Source of the DNA: Fragum whitleyi
Lineage: Eukaryota > Mollusca > Bivalvia > Cardiida > Cardiidae
Reading direction: 5' to 3'
DNA: 64,000 nucleotides
NCBI GenBank assembly: GCA_948146395.1
Contig: OX411544.1
Coordinates: 91,319,901-91,383,900 of the forward strand
The notes under the pieces were generated by a model. The model saw nothing but the letters and a program-made list of their open reading frames with translations, was not told the origin of the DNA and ran no database searches. Shown here piece by piece: positions 21,783-33,200 of the stretch (positions are counted from its first letter, which is position 1; each line of letters starts with the position of its first letter). A program made the translations under genes and the position numbers.

Positions 21783-22985
21783 GACGAGGCTCTCGAAGCG
21801 GTGTTTTGCTCCCAGACCCAAGGCGCGATAGGCCCACTACCGGCCTAGCGACGGCCACCGAGCCGTCCAAAATTGCCGCTCGAGGGCCAGTACCCTGCCT
21901 AGCGATCGATAGAGATGCAGGGCAAATTCCGGGGTCTGGGAGCAAAACACTGCTTTGAGAGCCGAGCTGCATTTGCTGTGCAGCTAAAATCGCGGCTCGA
22001 CCGCGTCAAGGCGCGATTTCAGCGCGAATCGCTCTAGCTCCGCCGCCATCCGCCACAGCCCCAACAAATTCGCGATGATTGTAGGGCTTGAAAGGGGCTA
22101 TTGTCGGCAACACGAGGGTACCTACAACATAGGGATCGGTCCATTGGTTCGAGCCCTGCATCGAGTGTCTCACTCGCGTGAACATTTCGTCTTGAAGCGA
22201 TCGGCCCACTGCCGGCCTAGCGACGGCCACTGAGCCGTCCAAAATCGCCGCTCGAGGGTCGGTAATCGGTCTGGCGATCGATAGAGATGCAGGGCTAATT
22301 CCGGGGTCTAGGAGCAAAACACTGCTTCGAAAGCCGAGCTGCATTTGCTGTGCCGCAAAAATCGCGGAGCGAGCGCGTCGAGGCGCGATTCCAGCGCGAA
22401 TCGCTCTAGCTCCGCCGGTATGCACCACAGCCCCACCAAACTCGCCACGATTGAAGGGCTTGAATAGGGTCAGGGGCTTGAAAATTCTTCTCCTTCGCTC
22501 GTCCTGCATGAAATTGTCCTTCTTTGTCTATATAAGCAGGACAAGTGAATTGTGCAGAATTTCACTTATGAAATAAATGTATCACTGCATTTTCTTATAC
22601 AGTAGGACGAGTAGAAATTTCAAGAATTTTCAAGCCCGGACTTGAGTGAGTGTTGAACACGAGGGTACCTACAACATAGAAATCGGTCCATTGGTTCGAG
22701 CCCTGCATCGAGTGTCTCAGTCGCGCGAACATTTCGCCTCGGAGCAATCGGCCCACTGCCGGCCTAGCGACGGCCACTGAGCCGTCCAAAACCGCAGCTC
22801 GAGGGCCAGTAACCTGCCTAGCGATCGATAGAGATGCGGGACAAATTCTGGGGTATGGGAGCGAGATCTCTGGTTAGCTACGGCCGTTGAGCCATCCAAA
22901 ATAACGGAATTCTTTCACTGCCTAGCGACCGATAGAGATGTGGGGTATATTCTGGGGTCTGGGAGCAAAACACTGCTTCGAGGCT
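21783..22985. repeat. GC-rich direct repeats, unit about 375 bp
   Basis: GGCCTAGCGACGGCCAC recurs at about 21840, 22215 and 22762, and TCTGGGAGCAAAACACTGCTT at about 21937, 22313 and 22956. The first two units are about 375 bp apart, and an inverted piece (AAGCGGTGTTTTGCTCC) starts the block. It is clearly richer in G+C than the flanks. Minus-strand frames (e.g. 22006-22509) repeat the same Ala/Arg-rich segment and look like readings of the repeat, not a known protein. Confidence 0.75.
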
Positions 22986-23086
22986 GATCGGATTGCCTAT
23001 TTTTCATGTTCGTTTTCATAAAATAAAAAATGCCTAAATCTGTCTAACCAAACGGACATTTAAGACCGGTATATGTGCAAAAGAAT

Positions 23087-23205
23087 GTTTGTTTGAATGG
23101 GTTTTACGCCGCTTTCAACAATTTCGCAGTTATATCGCGGCGGCCGGAGCACCTGACAATGGATTCCTGGTATTTCTTTCACCTGTACTACCATTACACC
23201 CTTTT
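23087..23205 (-). mobile_element. SINE fragment (3' body)
   Basis: Minus-strand AGGAATCCATTGTCAGGTGC, CCGGCCGCCGCGATATAACTG and GTTGAAAGCGGCGTAAAAC. Head missing. Confidence 0.7.
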
Positions 23206-23699
23206 TGTTTCTTAATTTTGACAGGTTATACTTTGATGTCACAAGAATGAAATTTGTCAAACTGTAATTAATCCGGAATATTCAAGATTTTATGGGATTT
23301 AGACAAAGATTAGCCAGAGCATTCATTTTAAGTTTGTCTTACTCTTAAACAGCTATAATACTTTAAGAGAAGAATTCGTTTGAGTTCCATTGTCAAACAA
23401 AAAATGAACACATTAATGTTTTAGTGCTCACAGTAATTTGTTGGATTTTAGAAGCTTAAAAAATCAGCATACCCCAAGCCGTGTATTGATGCATAACTTT
23501 ATTTGTGATAAAAGTTAAAATAACTCTTTTAGCATGAACTGACTGTTTCATGGTTTATATTTGTCTTTTTCAAAGCAATGAGAAATCTGAATCACGATTT
23601 TTAGTTTTTAGCAGTTGATGTTCACTTTGAGACAGCCCCCAATGAAGCCATTTCCACTCGCAAAAACTATCCGTTACTGCCCGAATCGGAAGATGTTTT

Positions 23700-24640
23700 C
23701 ATCAGGCGATATTTTAGTTAATTTTGGACAATTTTCTATCCAGATGTGTTGATTTAGTGGGAAATATGGTAATCTACAAATTGATACCAAAAACTTGTTG
23801 ATTGGTTTTGATTTACATGAACATTACTCGTCCGAGTGCCTGCTATTGCATTTACTCTAGACCTGAAAAATGCAGCCTCCGGTTACCTCGTTTTGGTTGC
23901 AGTGAATTGAAAGTACAAAAACGAATGTAAAAAAAAGAATTTGGCTAAGAAGTCCCTTGAATATTAAATTATGTCATGGTAAAATAAACTTTATTGAAAT
24001 ATTCCGTTAAAAAAATATAGAGATTGGTTTAGAAATAACTTGTCCGCTATACCCCAAAATCCGCTACTGCCTAAACCACTGTATTGTTAAAGTTTTTTTT
24101 TTATTTTCTTTAATTAATATAATCTTAATAAAAAGATAATTGTGGAAAGAACTCAATGCATTTCCCCTTACCCCCACCCAAACCTATAAAAAAACTTATT
24201 AAATAAAACGGGGGTCTATAAAAAGGACTCATTTTCAGGGCGAAAAGACAGTGGACGAAAGTGTGCTTGCAGGGAAAACGGACGCAATAATTGTCAATCA
24301 TATAGCATAAGAATAAAAAAGTTATAAGGAACTTCTAAAATCACATTAAAAGCCTAGGCCATACGTAAGAATTTTTTAACAATAATTCGTTAACAGGTAC
24401 CCGAAAACTTTGCTAATCCGACTGTAATGACAAATCCACATTCGTCCCATTTTAAGGTTTTCGCGTTTTTTGTATTCATGAGAAAAATAAAATACGGTCA
24501 AACAAATTTGATTTGATGACAAAGGAGTACTACCCTAAAAGGAGTTACAAACCGTCTTTAAATAATGCTGAGTTGTTTTGAAGTTGACAGAAAATCTAAA
24601 TTTCGAACGTCATCTTCCGTAAACATTCGGCTCATTCCGG
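23700..24640. other. Intergenic, no gene seen
   Basis: AT-rich with unassigned repeat scraps (CGCTATACCCC near 24045). No exon or RNA gene recognised. Confidence 0.45.
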
Positions 24641-24647
24641 ATTCCGA

Positions 24648-24740
24648 CTGTAAAAATAGTCCGTCCTGTTACATCCGAGGTTGATCGTAGATTGGCCGAG
24701 AGGTGTTCCGATTGGCCTCGGATGTATGTATGAACTGGTA
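24648..24740. repeat. Family K end, palindromic
   Basis: TACATCCGAGGTTGATCGTAG and CCTCGGATGTA face each other; both are the terminal block of family K (compare about 16395-16440 and 25535-25575). Confidence 0.5.
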
Positions 24741-25261
24741 CCCCGATGTCTGTGAGAGACAACGGGTAGTGTATAAATTTTGTGGCAATCTGATTGGCTG
24801 TGAACTTTCACGACAAGTAAGTTATTACAAACCGTAAGAATTTTCCCATCATGCATGTCGATATCCGTTGAAATTTGCCGGCATTTTTTAAAATGGAAGA
24901 ACTGAAATTCTGTTGCTTATATAAATATGCTCTTTACGAGATAAACATTCGAAAGAAAAACAGAAAATCAACTCATTATTTGCTGTTTTTCGCCGCATTC
25001 ATCGTGATTTTCGATCAACTTCATGTCGCAAATCCGCTACCAAACGCTTTACGATATTCCAGCTTCCGTTTAACGTTGATCAAATGACGTCACTACCGGG
25101 TCACATGACCTTACGAAAATTTGTAAAATACCAGTCTCTAGTATCGATAGATCTAGGGGCAGTAACCCAGTCCAATGTATGTAAGGCGGATGGTTATGTA
25201 ACGAAATCGTGCATTTTGTTAGGCGGAAACAGAGTAAGAAAAACTAGCACTGCAGATTAAC

Positions 25262-25580
25262 ATTTTTTACAGTATATAACGATTGAAAAATCTTAATTTT
25301 TGAGAATGACGAATCATTCTCAAAAATTAAGATTTTTTCAGCCGTTTATTAAGAATCTAAAGATATTACTATAAGGATTCGATGAATTCACGTCAGTGAC
25401 TTAAACGAGTAGCGTTGGCGACGTCGAATGTTTTCACTCACAGTTTCGAGGGCTAATGCCATTTAAACTGACGTCATCGAGTCTTTCCAAGGTCTTCCCG
25501 TAATTTTGAAAAAAAATGTCCGTCTATATACATCCGAGGTTGATCGTGAGATTGGCCGAGTGGTGTTCCGAATGGTTGTT
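25262..25580 (+). mobile_element. Family K element, copy 2
   Basis: Same palindrome and 230-bp block as 16110-16450 in the same orientation, ending CGAGTGGTGTTCCGAATGG. Preceded at 25180-25245 by GGCGGATGGTTATGTAACG, a segment also present at 14225-14275. Contains TGACGTCA at 25469. Confidence 0.75.
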
Positions 25581-25678
25581 CATATGTCAATAAATCTATG
25601 TCACAACTGATCCAGATAAATATTGATGATAACGAAACTTCTTTTTGTTACATTAAGACGAGCGTCTTAATTTTGATT

Positions 25679-26018
25679 GCAGTCGATATGTACTTCTATC
25701 TAGCGACCATTTTCATTCAGAGACAATCAAAAAAGTCTCTCAAAACGTAAGAAAAATCTCTGAAAAAGTGCACATCCTTCAATAAAAAAATTATTATTAT
25801 TTTTCTTATGATGTTGGGACCCATTAGAATCGTCTCAATGAGATGAATCTAATGGGTTTCAACATCATAGGGTTCAGTAAGAATTATGCGACAAACTATA
25901 TATGCTATCAAAATGACTATATCTATTTATCCTGAAATATTGTATTTAGCAACCATTTCAATTAGCGACTACTTTTTAGTGGTCTCCTAAGTGGTCGCTT
26001 ACCACAAGTTTTTCAGTA
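25679..26018 (+). mobile_element. Family M element, copy 1
   Basis: CAGTCGATATGTAC..TAGCGACCA at the left and GTGGTCGCTTACCACAAG near the right end. The middle carries a TTATGATGTTGGGACCCATT fold-back. Matches 31513-31859. Confidence 0.7.
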
Positions 26019-26086
26019 TTTTTTTCAGTTCTTAACCACTTTAACAGGTTCCTTTTTTTACGGTTTCCTGGTTGGCCACAAATGAT

Positions 26087-26315
26087 TTAACCCTTTGCTG
26101 TTAAATCCCTGCTTTTAACGTGCCTGTGATTTTATGATTAAGAAAACATTGTGCAAAAAGAAGAAATTGCTTCTGACAAGCAATTTCTTCTTTTTCCACA
26201 CTATTTTCCACCCTACTGAATGGTTATTTTTCAAATTAAATCTGCTTTAAATTTTCGTCTGCAAAACCTTTGAATTTGGACAGGTCCAAAATTTTGTAAA
26301 ACAGGAAAGGGTTAA
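26087..26315 (+). mobile_element. Family C MITE, TTAA-flanked
   Basis: TTAACCCTTTGCTG to GGAAAGGGTTAA with the central AAGAAATTGCTTCTGACAAG palindrome. Close to the consensus. Confidence 0.85.
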
Positions 26316-26656
26316 GTAAACTGATACAATGTTGCACACTGCATGTCGGATACCGCAGTGAGCTAGACAAAGTGGGCCGAAAGTAGTCTGCATGATGAAA
26401 GAGACGTAAAAGAATTTTGGTAATTTGGCGTTTCTGGAAGGCTCATCCTCTTAATTACTTCTTCCTGCAGGGTTTTACTTGTGACCCTGGTCTTGCTAAA
26501 TAATATGCAATGTTCACTTTTCTAATGGATTTCTACAGAATCAGTCAGAAAGGTTTTGCACAGAGAATGCATAACACACAAATTGCTACTAACTTAGGTT
26601 CATTCGCGTAAAGACAGTAGTGTTCTCCTCGACAAAGTCTGCGTCTGTGTCAATGT

Positions 26657-26818
26657 TTAAGTCAATGGACCTGTAATGGTTCGCGACATTTCAGAACTCA
26701 CGACCTTTCACAATGTTGACCGAGGTTTCCTTATGAAATCACTAGGAAACTCGATGTACTCAGTTAAAGTTTATTATTTCCGAAACGTTGCGGAACTGTT
26801 GCGGGTCCCCTACCTTGG
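26657..26818. mobile_element. Family A palindromic element
   Basis: TTAA at the left; TGGACCTGTAATGG and CAACAGTTCCGCAACG-type arms around GAAATCACTAGGAAAC. The right TTAA is lost. Confidence 0.75.
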
Positions 26819-27144
26819 TAAGATAATGGTAAGATAACATTTCTGTCCTCTAACGTATAAAGCTTTTGTGAAACACCACGAAAAGTCTTTTACGGTCGTA
26901 GAGATGTTAAAGAAATATGTTGCCGGGGTCTATATTTAGCCACGATCGGGTGACAGGGGTTCAGTAATGGTGTGGAAGGGTATAAGGTTGTGATGATTAA
27001 AGGACATGTATGTCATGAAAAACCTGTATTATGATTCCAACATTTTATTTTATATATGCAATTTCCTAAATAAATACATACGTTGTGTGTATCTCGTTCA
27101 TTGTTGTACATGTATTACGCGTTTTGGAGGGATATTGATTGTTA

Positions 27145-28090
27145 TTCCCCGCCGGTTTGGTTAAGAGGAAATAGTAATCGTCTCCGTCCGTCATTCTGTT
27201 AATCCGTTCTTCCGAAAAGGAAAAATAATGCTATCAATTGAAACCACACTAGTAGGCAAATAGATATCATTGAGAAAAAAGTGCAGTGCGCAAGAACCAC
27301 CACTCCTGATTGCTTATTTTTTGCTATTTTATTTCGTTATTTTTAAAGACATTAAACGTATAAAAGATATCTATGTAACTGTAGCAACTTTCGTTTTAAA
27401 GCTTTATATGTAGGTAGTTCTCACTGAGGAAAAAAAAGTACAGAAGAACCACAACTTTATCTTGCTTTATTAGAGTTATCGCTCTTTATTTATAATATGT
27501 GACCCGTCAAGGGAAAAAGGACCATCTGGTCAGCGCGCAAAGTGTCGACCTCAGTCAGACAGCGCATACTGCGCAGACTGACTTGGGTTATAACTTTTCG
27601 CAATTTGCTTATTTTCTGAATCTAGAGTGTTCAATCTATCTTCAACCGAAATGATTTTTGAAATGCGACCCCTGTTTAATATTTACTGTACCCAATCTCT
27701 TTTTCAAATATTCATTTTAAAAAGTTCCGAGATGGTCTATTTTCGCGTGACGGGTTACATATGTACAGTGATTTTTTTTTTTGTCCTGAGCGTAATTTTT
27801 TCTTATGATCCAGATATCAGCTTAAAACTTAATTGTTTGGTGGATCTATTAAAGGTAAAGTGCAATTCACAAGAACTACAACTCTTGCTTGTTTATCTAT
27901 TGAGTTGTTGTCCTTTGTTTTTAAAGAATTTTGGCCAGAGCATAATGCCATCACTCTGAAACGTCACTGGTGGATAGATCTCATTGAGGAAAAGTGGTGT
28001 TCATAATGGGGAGAAAACTCTTTCTTGTTTATCCTTTTTTAGCAATTGCCATTAGTTACTCCAAAGACGTTAGAATTTTGTCAAGACCAT
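27145..28090 (+). mobile_element. Old, interrupted family Q element
   Basis: Starts TTCCCCGCCGG, then the CCGTCCGTCATTC microsatellite, then diverged core units (AATGCTATCAATTG.., GAGAAAAAAGTGCAG.., CTCCTGATTGC..TTATT). Element G (27501-27755) has landed in it, and family A copies follow. Core-like sequence resumes at about 28270-28400. Confidence 0.65.
27501..27755. mobile_element. Family G element inside an old Q element
   Basis: GACCCGTCAAGGGAAAAAGG at the left and TTTTCGCGTGACGGGT at the right, with the internal CCTCAGTCAGACAGCGC block. A plus-strand frame across its right edge (27627-27959) is chance. Confidence 0.75.
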
Positions 28091-28097
28091 ATTTCTA

Positions 28098-28262
28098 TTA
28101 AGGTAGTGGACCCGTAATAGTTCCGCAACATTATGGATCTCATTAACTTTCACATTGTTGACCGATGTTTCCTAATGAAAATCATTAGGAAACCTCGGTT
28201 AACGCTGTTAAAGTTCATTACCTCTGGAACATTGTAGAACTATTACGGGTCCACTACCTTAA
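28098..28262. mobile_element. Family A palindromic element, type copy
   Basis: TTAA at 28098-28101 and 28259-28262. Ends GGTAGTGGACCCGTAATAG and CTATTACGGGTCCACTACC pair over almost the whole length, turning at AAATCATTAGGAAACC. No open frame. Eight copies of this family are in the window. Confidence 0.9.
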
Positions 28263-28527
28263 TATACCAGCCCTAAACTTAACTTGAAATTTAGTAGGTG
28301 TGTAGATATCTTTCAGGAGAAGTGCAATAGGCAAGAATCATAACTCTAGATAGGATCGTTATGAATCATTATTCGTTGTTGTTTTAAGTACTAAAATTTT
28401 GTCTCGAGCAATTCTCATAAAATGTTATATATATGCCAATCGGCGAATAAGTAAAGGTCTTAGATAGGTAAACCTTATTCGGGAGAAGATCAGTGAGAGT
28501 TGAATGCTATTATTATAATCAATTGAT

Positions 28528-28690
28528 GGATGATCATGTCCGCCATGGCTTTTATTTGCAATGGTTTATTTGTAACTTTCTACAATGTTTCAGCTATATT
28601 GCAGCGGTTGGTGTACCTAACTATGATTTCCTTTCGCTCCACCCATCAGTGCGACCACAATATATTATGCAGTCCACCTTATAATCTGCA
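28528..28690 (-). mobile_element. SINE body, diverged fragment
   Basis: GTTTCAGCTATATTGCAGCGG..GGTGTACCTAAC is a minus-oriented match to the SINE body. The expected right part stops near 28690. Two overlapping frames are artefacts. Confidence 0.5.
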
Positions 28691-28818
28691 TCGGCGAAAA
28701 AGAATTATTGTCTACTCGTTGGAAACTTTTGGCAAAAGTCTGGTAAAAGATGGCAAAGCCGAGGATCAAACTTACATTGGCATTGAAGACAAAAACGTAA
28801 ACGACTGACCTAAACGAA

Positions 28819-28931
28819 TTAAGGTAGTAGAACCGTAATAGGTCCGCAACAATTCGGAACTCATGACCTTTCACAATGTTGACCAAGGTTTCCAACAAAC
28901 GTTGCGGAACTATTATGGGTCCACTACCTAA
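28819..28931. mobile_element. Family A element with the second half deleted
   Basis: TTAAGGTAGTAGAACCGTAATAGG through CAAGGTTTCC, then directly AACGTTGCGGAACTATTATG: the centre and most of the inner right arm are absent. Confidence 0.75.
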
Positions 28932-29184
28932 AGTCATTTAAAAAGAAGAACGGTTTGAGAAATCTTTATCGTGTCGGTGAGGTCAAAGCTAATAATCGGA
29001 TTTCTCATTTTTGTCTTCCATTGGCAAGGTTTCTTGTCCGAAAGTCATAATAAATCGATCAATAGATTTTCATTGAGAGAAACTGATCTCAAATGAGTTC
29101 AGAACTGAAATTATTTCAGCGAGTATTCGTATGAGGAAAAGGATTGAATTGCTTCAGGGCCACAAATATGAATAAATGAGTTGC

Positions 29185-29453
29185 AATGAATGATTGAATG
29201 AATGAATGAATGAATGAATGAATGAATGAATGAATGAATAACCGACTGACTGAATCAATGAATACATAAGTGAATGAATAAGTGATTTAATCAGTGCATG
29301 AATGAATGAATGGATGAATGAGTGAATGAATAAGTGCATGGATCAGTGCATGAATGATTGAATGATTGATTGAATGAATGAATGAATGAATGAATGAATG
29401 AATGAATGAATGAATGAATGAATGAATGAATGAATGAATGAATGAATGAATGA
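29185..29453. repeat. TGAA/ATGA tetranucleotide microsatellite
   Basis: Almost continuous (GAAT)n with scattered changes, the longest pure part at about 29364-29453. The FIHS-repeat frames on the minus strand are readings of this array. Confidence 0.95.
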
Positions 29454-29876
29454 AAGGGCAAATTAAACATTGCTTTGATCATGTTATACTCCAAATCAAA
29501 TTAATTTACCGCACCTTCACAAAACCAAAGAACGTCTGTTTCGACTTTGTTTAAAGGCATCGGCTGTTGGGAGCGGGATACTTTCTTTAGACGCATATCC
29601 GACAAAGAAAGACTAAAACCTCATAATTATTTTTAATTCAAGCTGCAGTCTTGAGGTTTTGACCCGCTTGAATGATGAACTCGGGGTATTGATCGATCAA
29701 TGATGAAACATCTCCCCATCCCTGTGTAACATCGCTTCATCTATTTATAGAACCACATGTTAAGTAGCGAAAGTGAAATCAATCGATTTGGCGGTAACTT
29801 TGAGTGAAGGTCATTTTGTTTATTGCACATGTTTTGCTATGGTTTCTGGAAATAATATTAAAGTCGGTTTGTTACC

Positions 29877-29930
29877 AAAACATCGTAACTACAGCTTGTT
29901 CAATCTGTAGTTACGGAATTTTGGGTAGCA
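29877..29930. repeat. Family E short hairpin
   Basis: CATCGTAACTACAGCTTG and ATCTGTAGTTACGGAATTTTG form a short stem, as at 8708-8757. Confidence 0.55.
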
Positions 29931-30002
29931 TACCGATGATATAGCACCTGAAAACGATAAAGAATAGGTCACGGTAATGATATGTTTTCTAGTACTGCAC
30001 TC

Positions 30003-30011
30003 TATATATAT
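30003..30011 (+). promoter_or_regulatory. Possible TATA box of ASRGL1
   Basis: TATATATAT about 80 bp before the ATG at 30092. Its distance allows a short 5' leader. AT-rich surroundings make chance occurrence likely. Confidence 0.3.
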
Positions 30012-30091
30012 CGAAAGTGTTTTTTTATTATTAGACTATCGTTATTTTCTGTGAAATAAACATCGTGAAATAGACTACTTTAAGGGCTCGT

Positions 30092-30281
30092 ATGTCTGTC
30101 CCGGTTATAATTGTTCACGGGGGGGCATGGGCCGTGCCGGAGGACCTGATTAAAGGGTCACACGAAGGGATCAAAAGGGCTGCACGTGCTGGATATCACG
30201 TGCTCAAAAATGGAGGATCGGCCGTCGACGATGTTCAGGCCGCTATATGTGTTTTGGAGGATGATTCGACATTCGATGCCG
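30092..30281 (+). CDS. ASRGL1: ASRGL1 exon 1
   Basis: ATG to a GTAAGT donor; 63 codons plus one base (phase 1). Encodes the start of the alpha chain with VHGGAW, and [12 protein letters not shown] around the first helix. The open frame after the donor soon stops. Confidence 0.95.
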
Positions 30282-33200
30282 GTAAGTGTATATTTTATTT
30301 TTCAGCAGATATTTTAAGATTGATCATAAATATGTGACTTTTCAAATAGTTTCATATTTTTGGAATTTTAAGACTCTGATCAGCTTGTGTGAGCCGCCGT
30401 TATAGCACAGTTGGTAGCGTAACACCCTGTCAATCTAGAGGTCCCGGGTTCGATCCTCGACGGCGGCACTCACCCTCTCCGACTATTTGTCTCTCTCCCC
30501 AATCGGTTGATAATCGTAGACCTATATGGGATAGCAGCTGGAGGCTAGGAAAATATGTAATAGTAGTACTAGTGTGAGAAATACAAGGAATCGAAAGTGA
30601 AGTGCTGTAGCCGTAGCAATATACCTAGAAGATTGTTGATAGCGGCGTAAAACCGCATAAAAAAACAAACAAACTGATAAGCCTGTGCATTTACAGTCTT
30701 AACTTCGCGCCCTTGATACGGAAATGGTCTTAAGGGCCTTTCATAATAGACTATTTCGAGGGGTCAGCGCCACACTATTGTACGTGCTTATAAATATATA
30801 GGCACTTACAAAAGTGTTGCACTGACCCCTCGATTCATACTGCTATGCTTGGTTGTATAAGCGACTCAATATTTGTCCGTCAAGTATTTATGATATAATT
30901 GGAAAAGCACGCACATGCTTAAAAATAAAATTTACTTATCGATCCTACCAACTTACGCAGTACCAAACCCTTTTGGAAAATTCCACCACTCCCCGAGAAC
31001 AACATAACATCATCTACCTTGCTACAGCCACCAAGACACTTGCATGATGGACTTTTATATGAGCCTGTGCGTGACATTTCCAACAATTTGAAATGCTGAT
31101 ATGGTACAAACATTGTGTAGCATAGACAGCCACATACTGTAAATATAAAGTTACCCGATTGTCTGCAGATACTTTGAGACCTTATCTATCTACCAGGTAC
31201 ACGGTAAAGACTCTGGTCAGACTGTGCGGATGCACAGACTGGCCAGAGTCTTTGCTTTGCGCAGATTTGAAATTGTTGGAAATGTCACGCATAGGCTCAT
31301 ATAATAGTATAGTATTGCAGGAAGCAATCGGATACAGATTCTGAACTACATGTAATAATATAACAAATGTATATAAAAGCACGTGTATCTTTCAGACACT
31401 TTCCCTCGTTGTAGCATACATGTAGCACTCGGGAAATAATATCTCACATAAAAGGGATCGATAGATCGTTTCCATGCGTATCCATTTTTTTAAGGATCGA
31501 TAAATCGATGTACAGTCGATATTGCTCGAGCGACCACGTCTATTAAGCGACCAATTCTATTAAGCAACCACCGTAAAAGTCCCTTCACTGTAAGCAAAAT
31601 CTTTGAAATTGAGGACATTCTTAACGAAAAATTTGTTATTATTGAATCTTATGATGTTAAAGCCCGTTAGAATCGTCTCAATAAGACGATTCTAATGGGT
31701 TCGAACATCATAGGATTCAGTACGACTTGACCGACAATCTATAAATGCTATCAAAATGAATCCTCACATTTATCATGATATTTTGTATTAAGCGACTATT
31801 CCCATAAACGACCGCTTTTTGGTGGTCCCCTTAGTGGTCGCTTAACACAAGTTCTACTGTATGTCATAATGGATACCTGAGTGTGCGAATTGGGGAAGAG
31901 AGACGCCCGGGCGAACAATTTGGTAGTTTTTGTAAGGATAGGTGGTCGGACAGCTTGATGTATGTTTATGGAGTAGAAAGAATGGAATACCAAGGGCGTA
32001 TAAATTGGTTGAGAAACGGACGATGTGACTGAGATCAATCAATAAATCTGGAATCTGTTATTCCTACGTTCTAAGAATTTCTTACCTTCTCTCACTGTAG
32101 TATTAGCCTACTCCGCTTGCCTTCGATATATTATGTGGGTAAAACTTACGCCATTCTACAAAAATTGACATTTTGTTTGAAACAACATTTGAATAAAGCA
32201 AGCTATGGATTTATTACGAAAAGCCAGGTTTGCCGGATCGCCAGTTTTCGGTTGTATAGATAAAAATATTTCAATATTTTTTCACAAATCCTATATTATC
32301 GGTACTCATCGTCTTGTCGAGCCGAATAGAGTAAGTTCCAACAACCTAGGGGTTCATTGAGAAATAGATATTTTAGATTGTTTTTAACCCCTCCCCTCTT
32401 ATCTGTACCTTAGCAAAAGTCTGTGAGCGTAGCTACAGTTAATAACATCGTGAAATTGACAAGGTGAATGATTAAAGAATGATTTTGGAATTAAATTGAA
32501 TGAGTGTGTGGAGCGAGTTTTGAGTGAATTTAATGGGAGGTAATTTTACATCGAAAATTTTGTTCAGGTTGAACAAAATTTGCGATATTGATTGCCTCCC
32601 TTTAATAAAATATGCATACAAGTCCTATACATAGCTTCCTATTTCTTCAAGAACCAATGAGACGTTAATAATTTGAATAATGTCAGAGAAATCACGATTA
32701 TTCTCTATCAAAATTTGTTTTGAATGACGTTGTAGGTTTTTTTTTATTTTTCAATGGGTTTGAGCGGTTTTGAATGGTTTGAGTGGGTGTTGGAATGAGT
32801 GAATGGAGCGCTGAGTTAGCGATTACGAATGTTTTTGATTGAGATGAAAGTCAATTTCGTGGTGTTATTAACTGTGAGACCCTTAAGTCTTAGTTCACAT
32901 TTCAGGTTGTGGGTCTGTGTTGAACATGAACGGTGAGGTGGAGATGGATTCGGTCATTATGGACGGACGGACACTCAAAACCGGGGCTGTAGCATGTGTA
33001 CAGAATATCAAAAACCCGATTAAACTGGCCAGAGCCGTCATGGAAAAGGTAGGGGAAAAGCGGGTTAAAGAAATTAAGGAGTAATTGTTGATTTCATTGA
33101 CGTTTGAAGCTGAAAACGTATTAAACTTTATTATATACTTTGATATTTTCTCTATGTATTTGAACGGGAGGAAAGTGTGCAATATTTTTTGATATTGCAT

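Larger units (their letters stand above)
21570..23690. mobile_element. Probable larger TIR element enclosing the GC-rich repeat block
   Basis: TTCGGGTAATAACGGAT and GTCTCAAAAGTGAC near 21580-21630 recur inverted near 23617-23681 (GTCACTTTGAGAC type and ATCCGTTACTGCCCGAA). The inside holds the GC-rich repeats and a SINE. Other pieces of the same end (CGCTACTGCC) occur near 24060. Boundaries are approximate. Confidence 0.5.

Noticed and set aside
22006..22509. 167-codon minus-strand frame in the GC-rich block
   Set aside because: It repeats the same peptide segment as neighbouring frames because the DNA is a direct repeat. No known domain, no splice or promoter context.
24875..25087. 70-codon hydrophobic frame
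   Set aside because: Lies among family K fragments; no start context, no homology recognised.
27627..27959. 110-codon hydrophobic plus-strand frame
   Set aside because: Crosses from element G into an old Q element; no common domain.
29154..29494. FIHS-repeat proteins on the minus strand
   Set aside because: Pure translation of the TGAA microsatellite.
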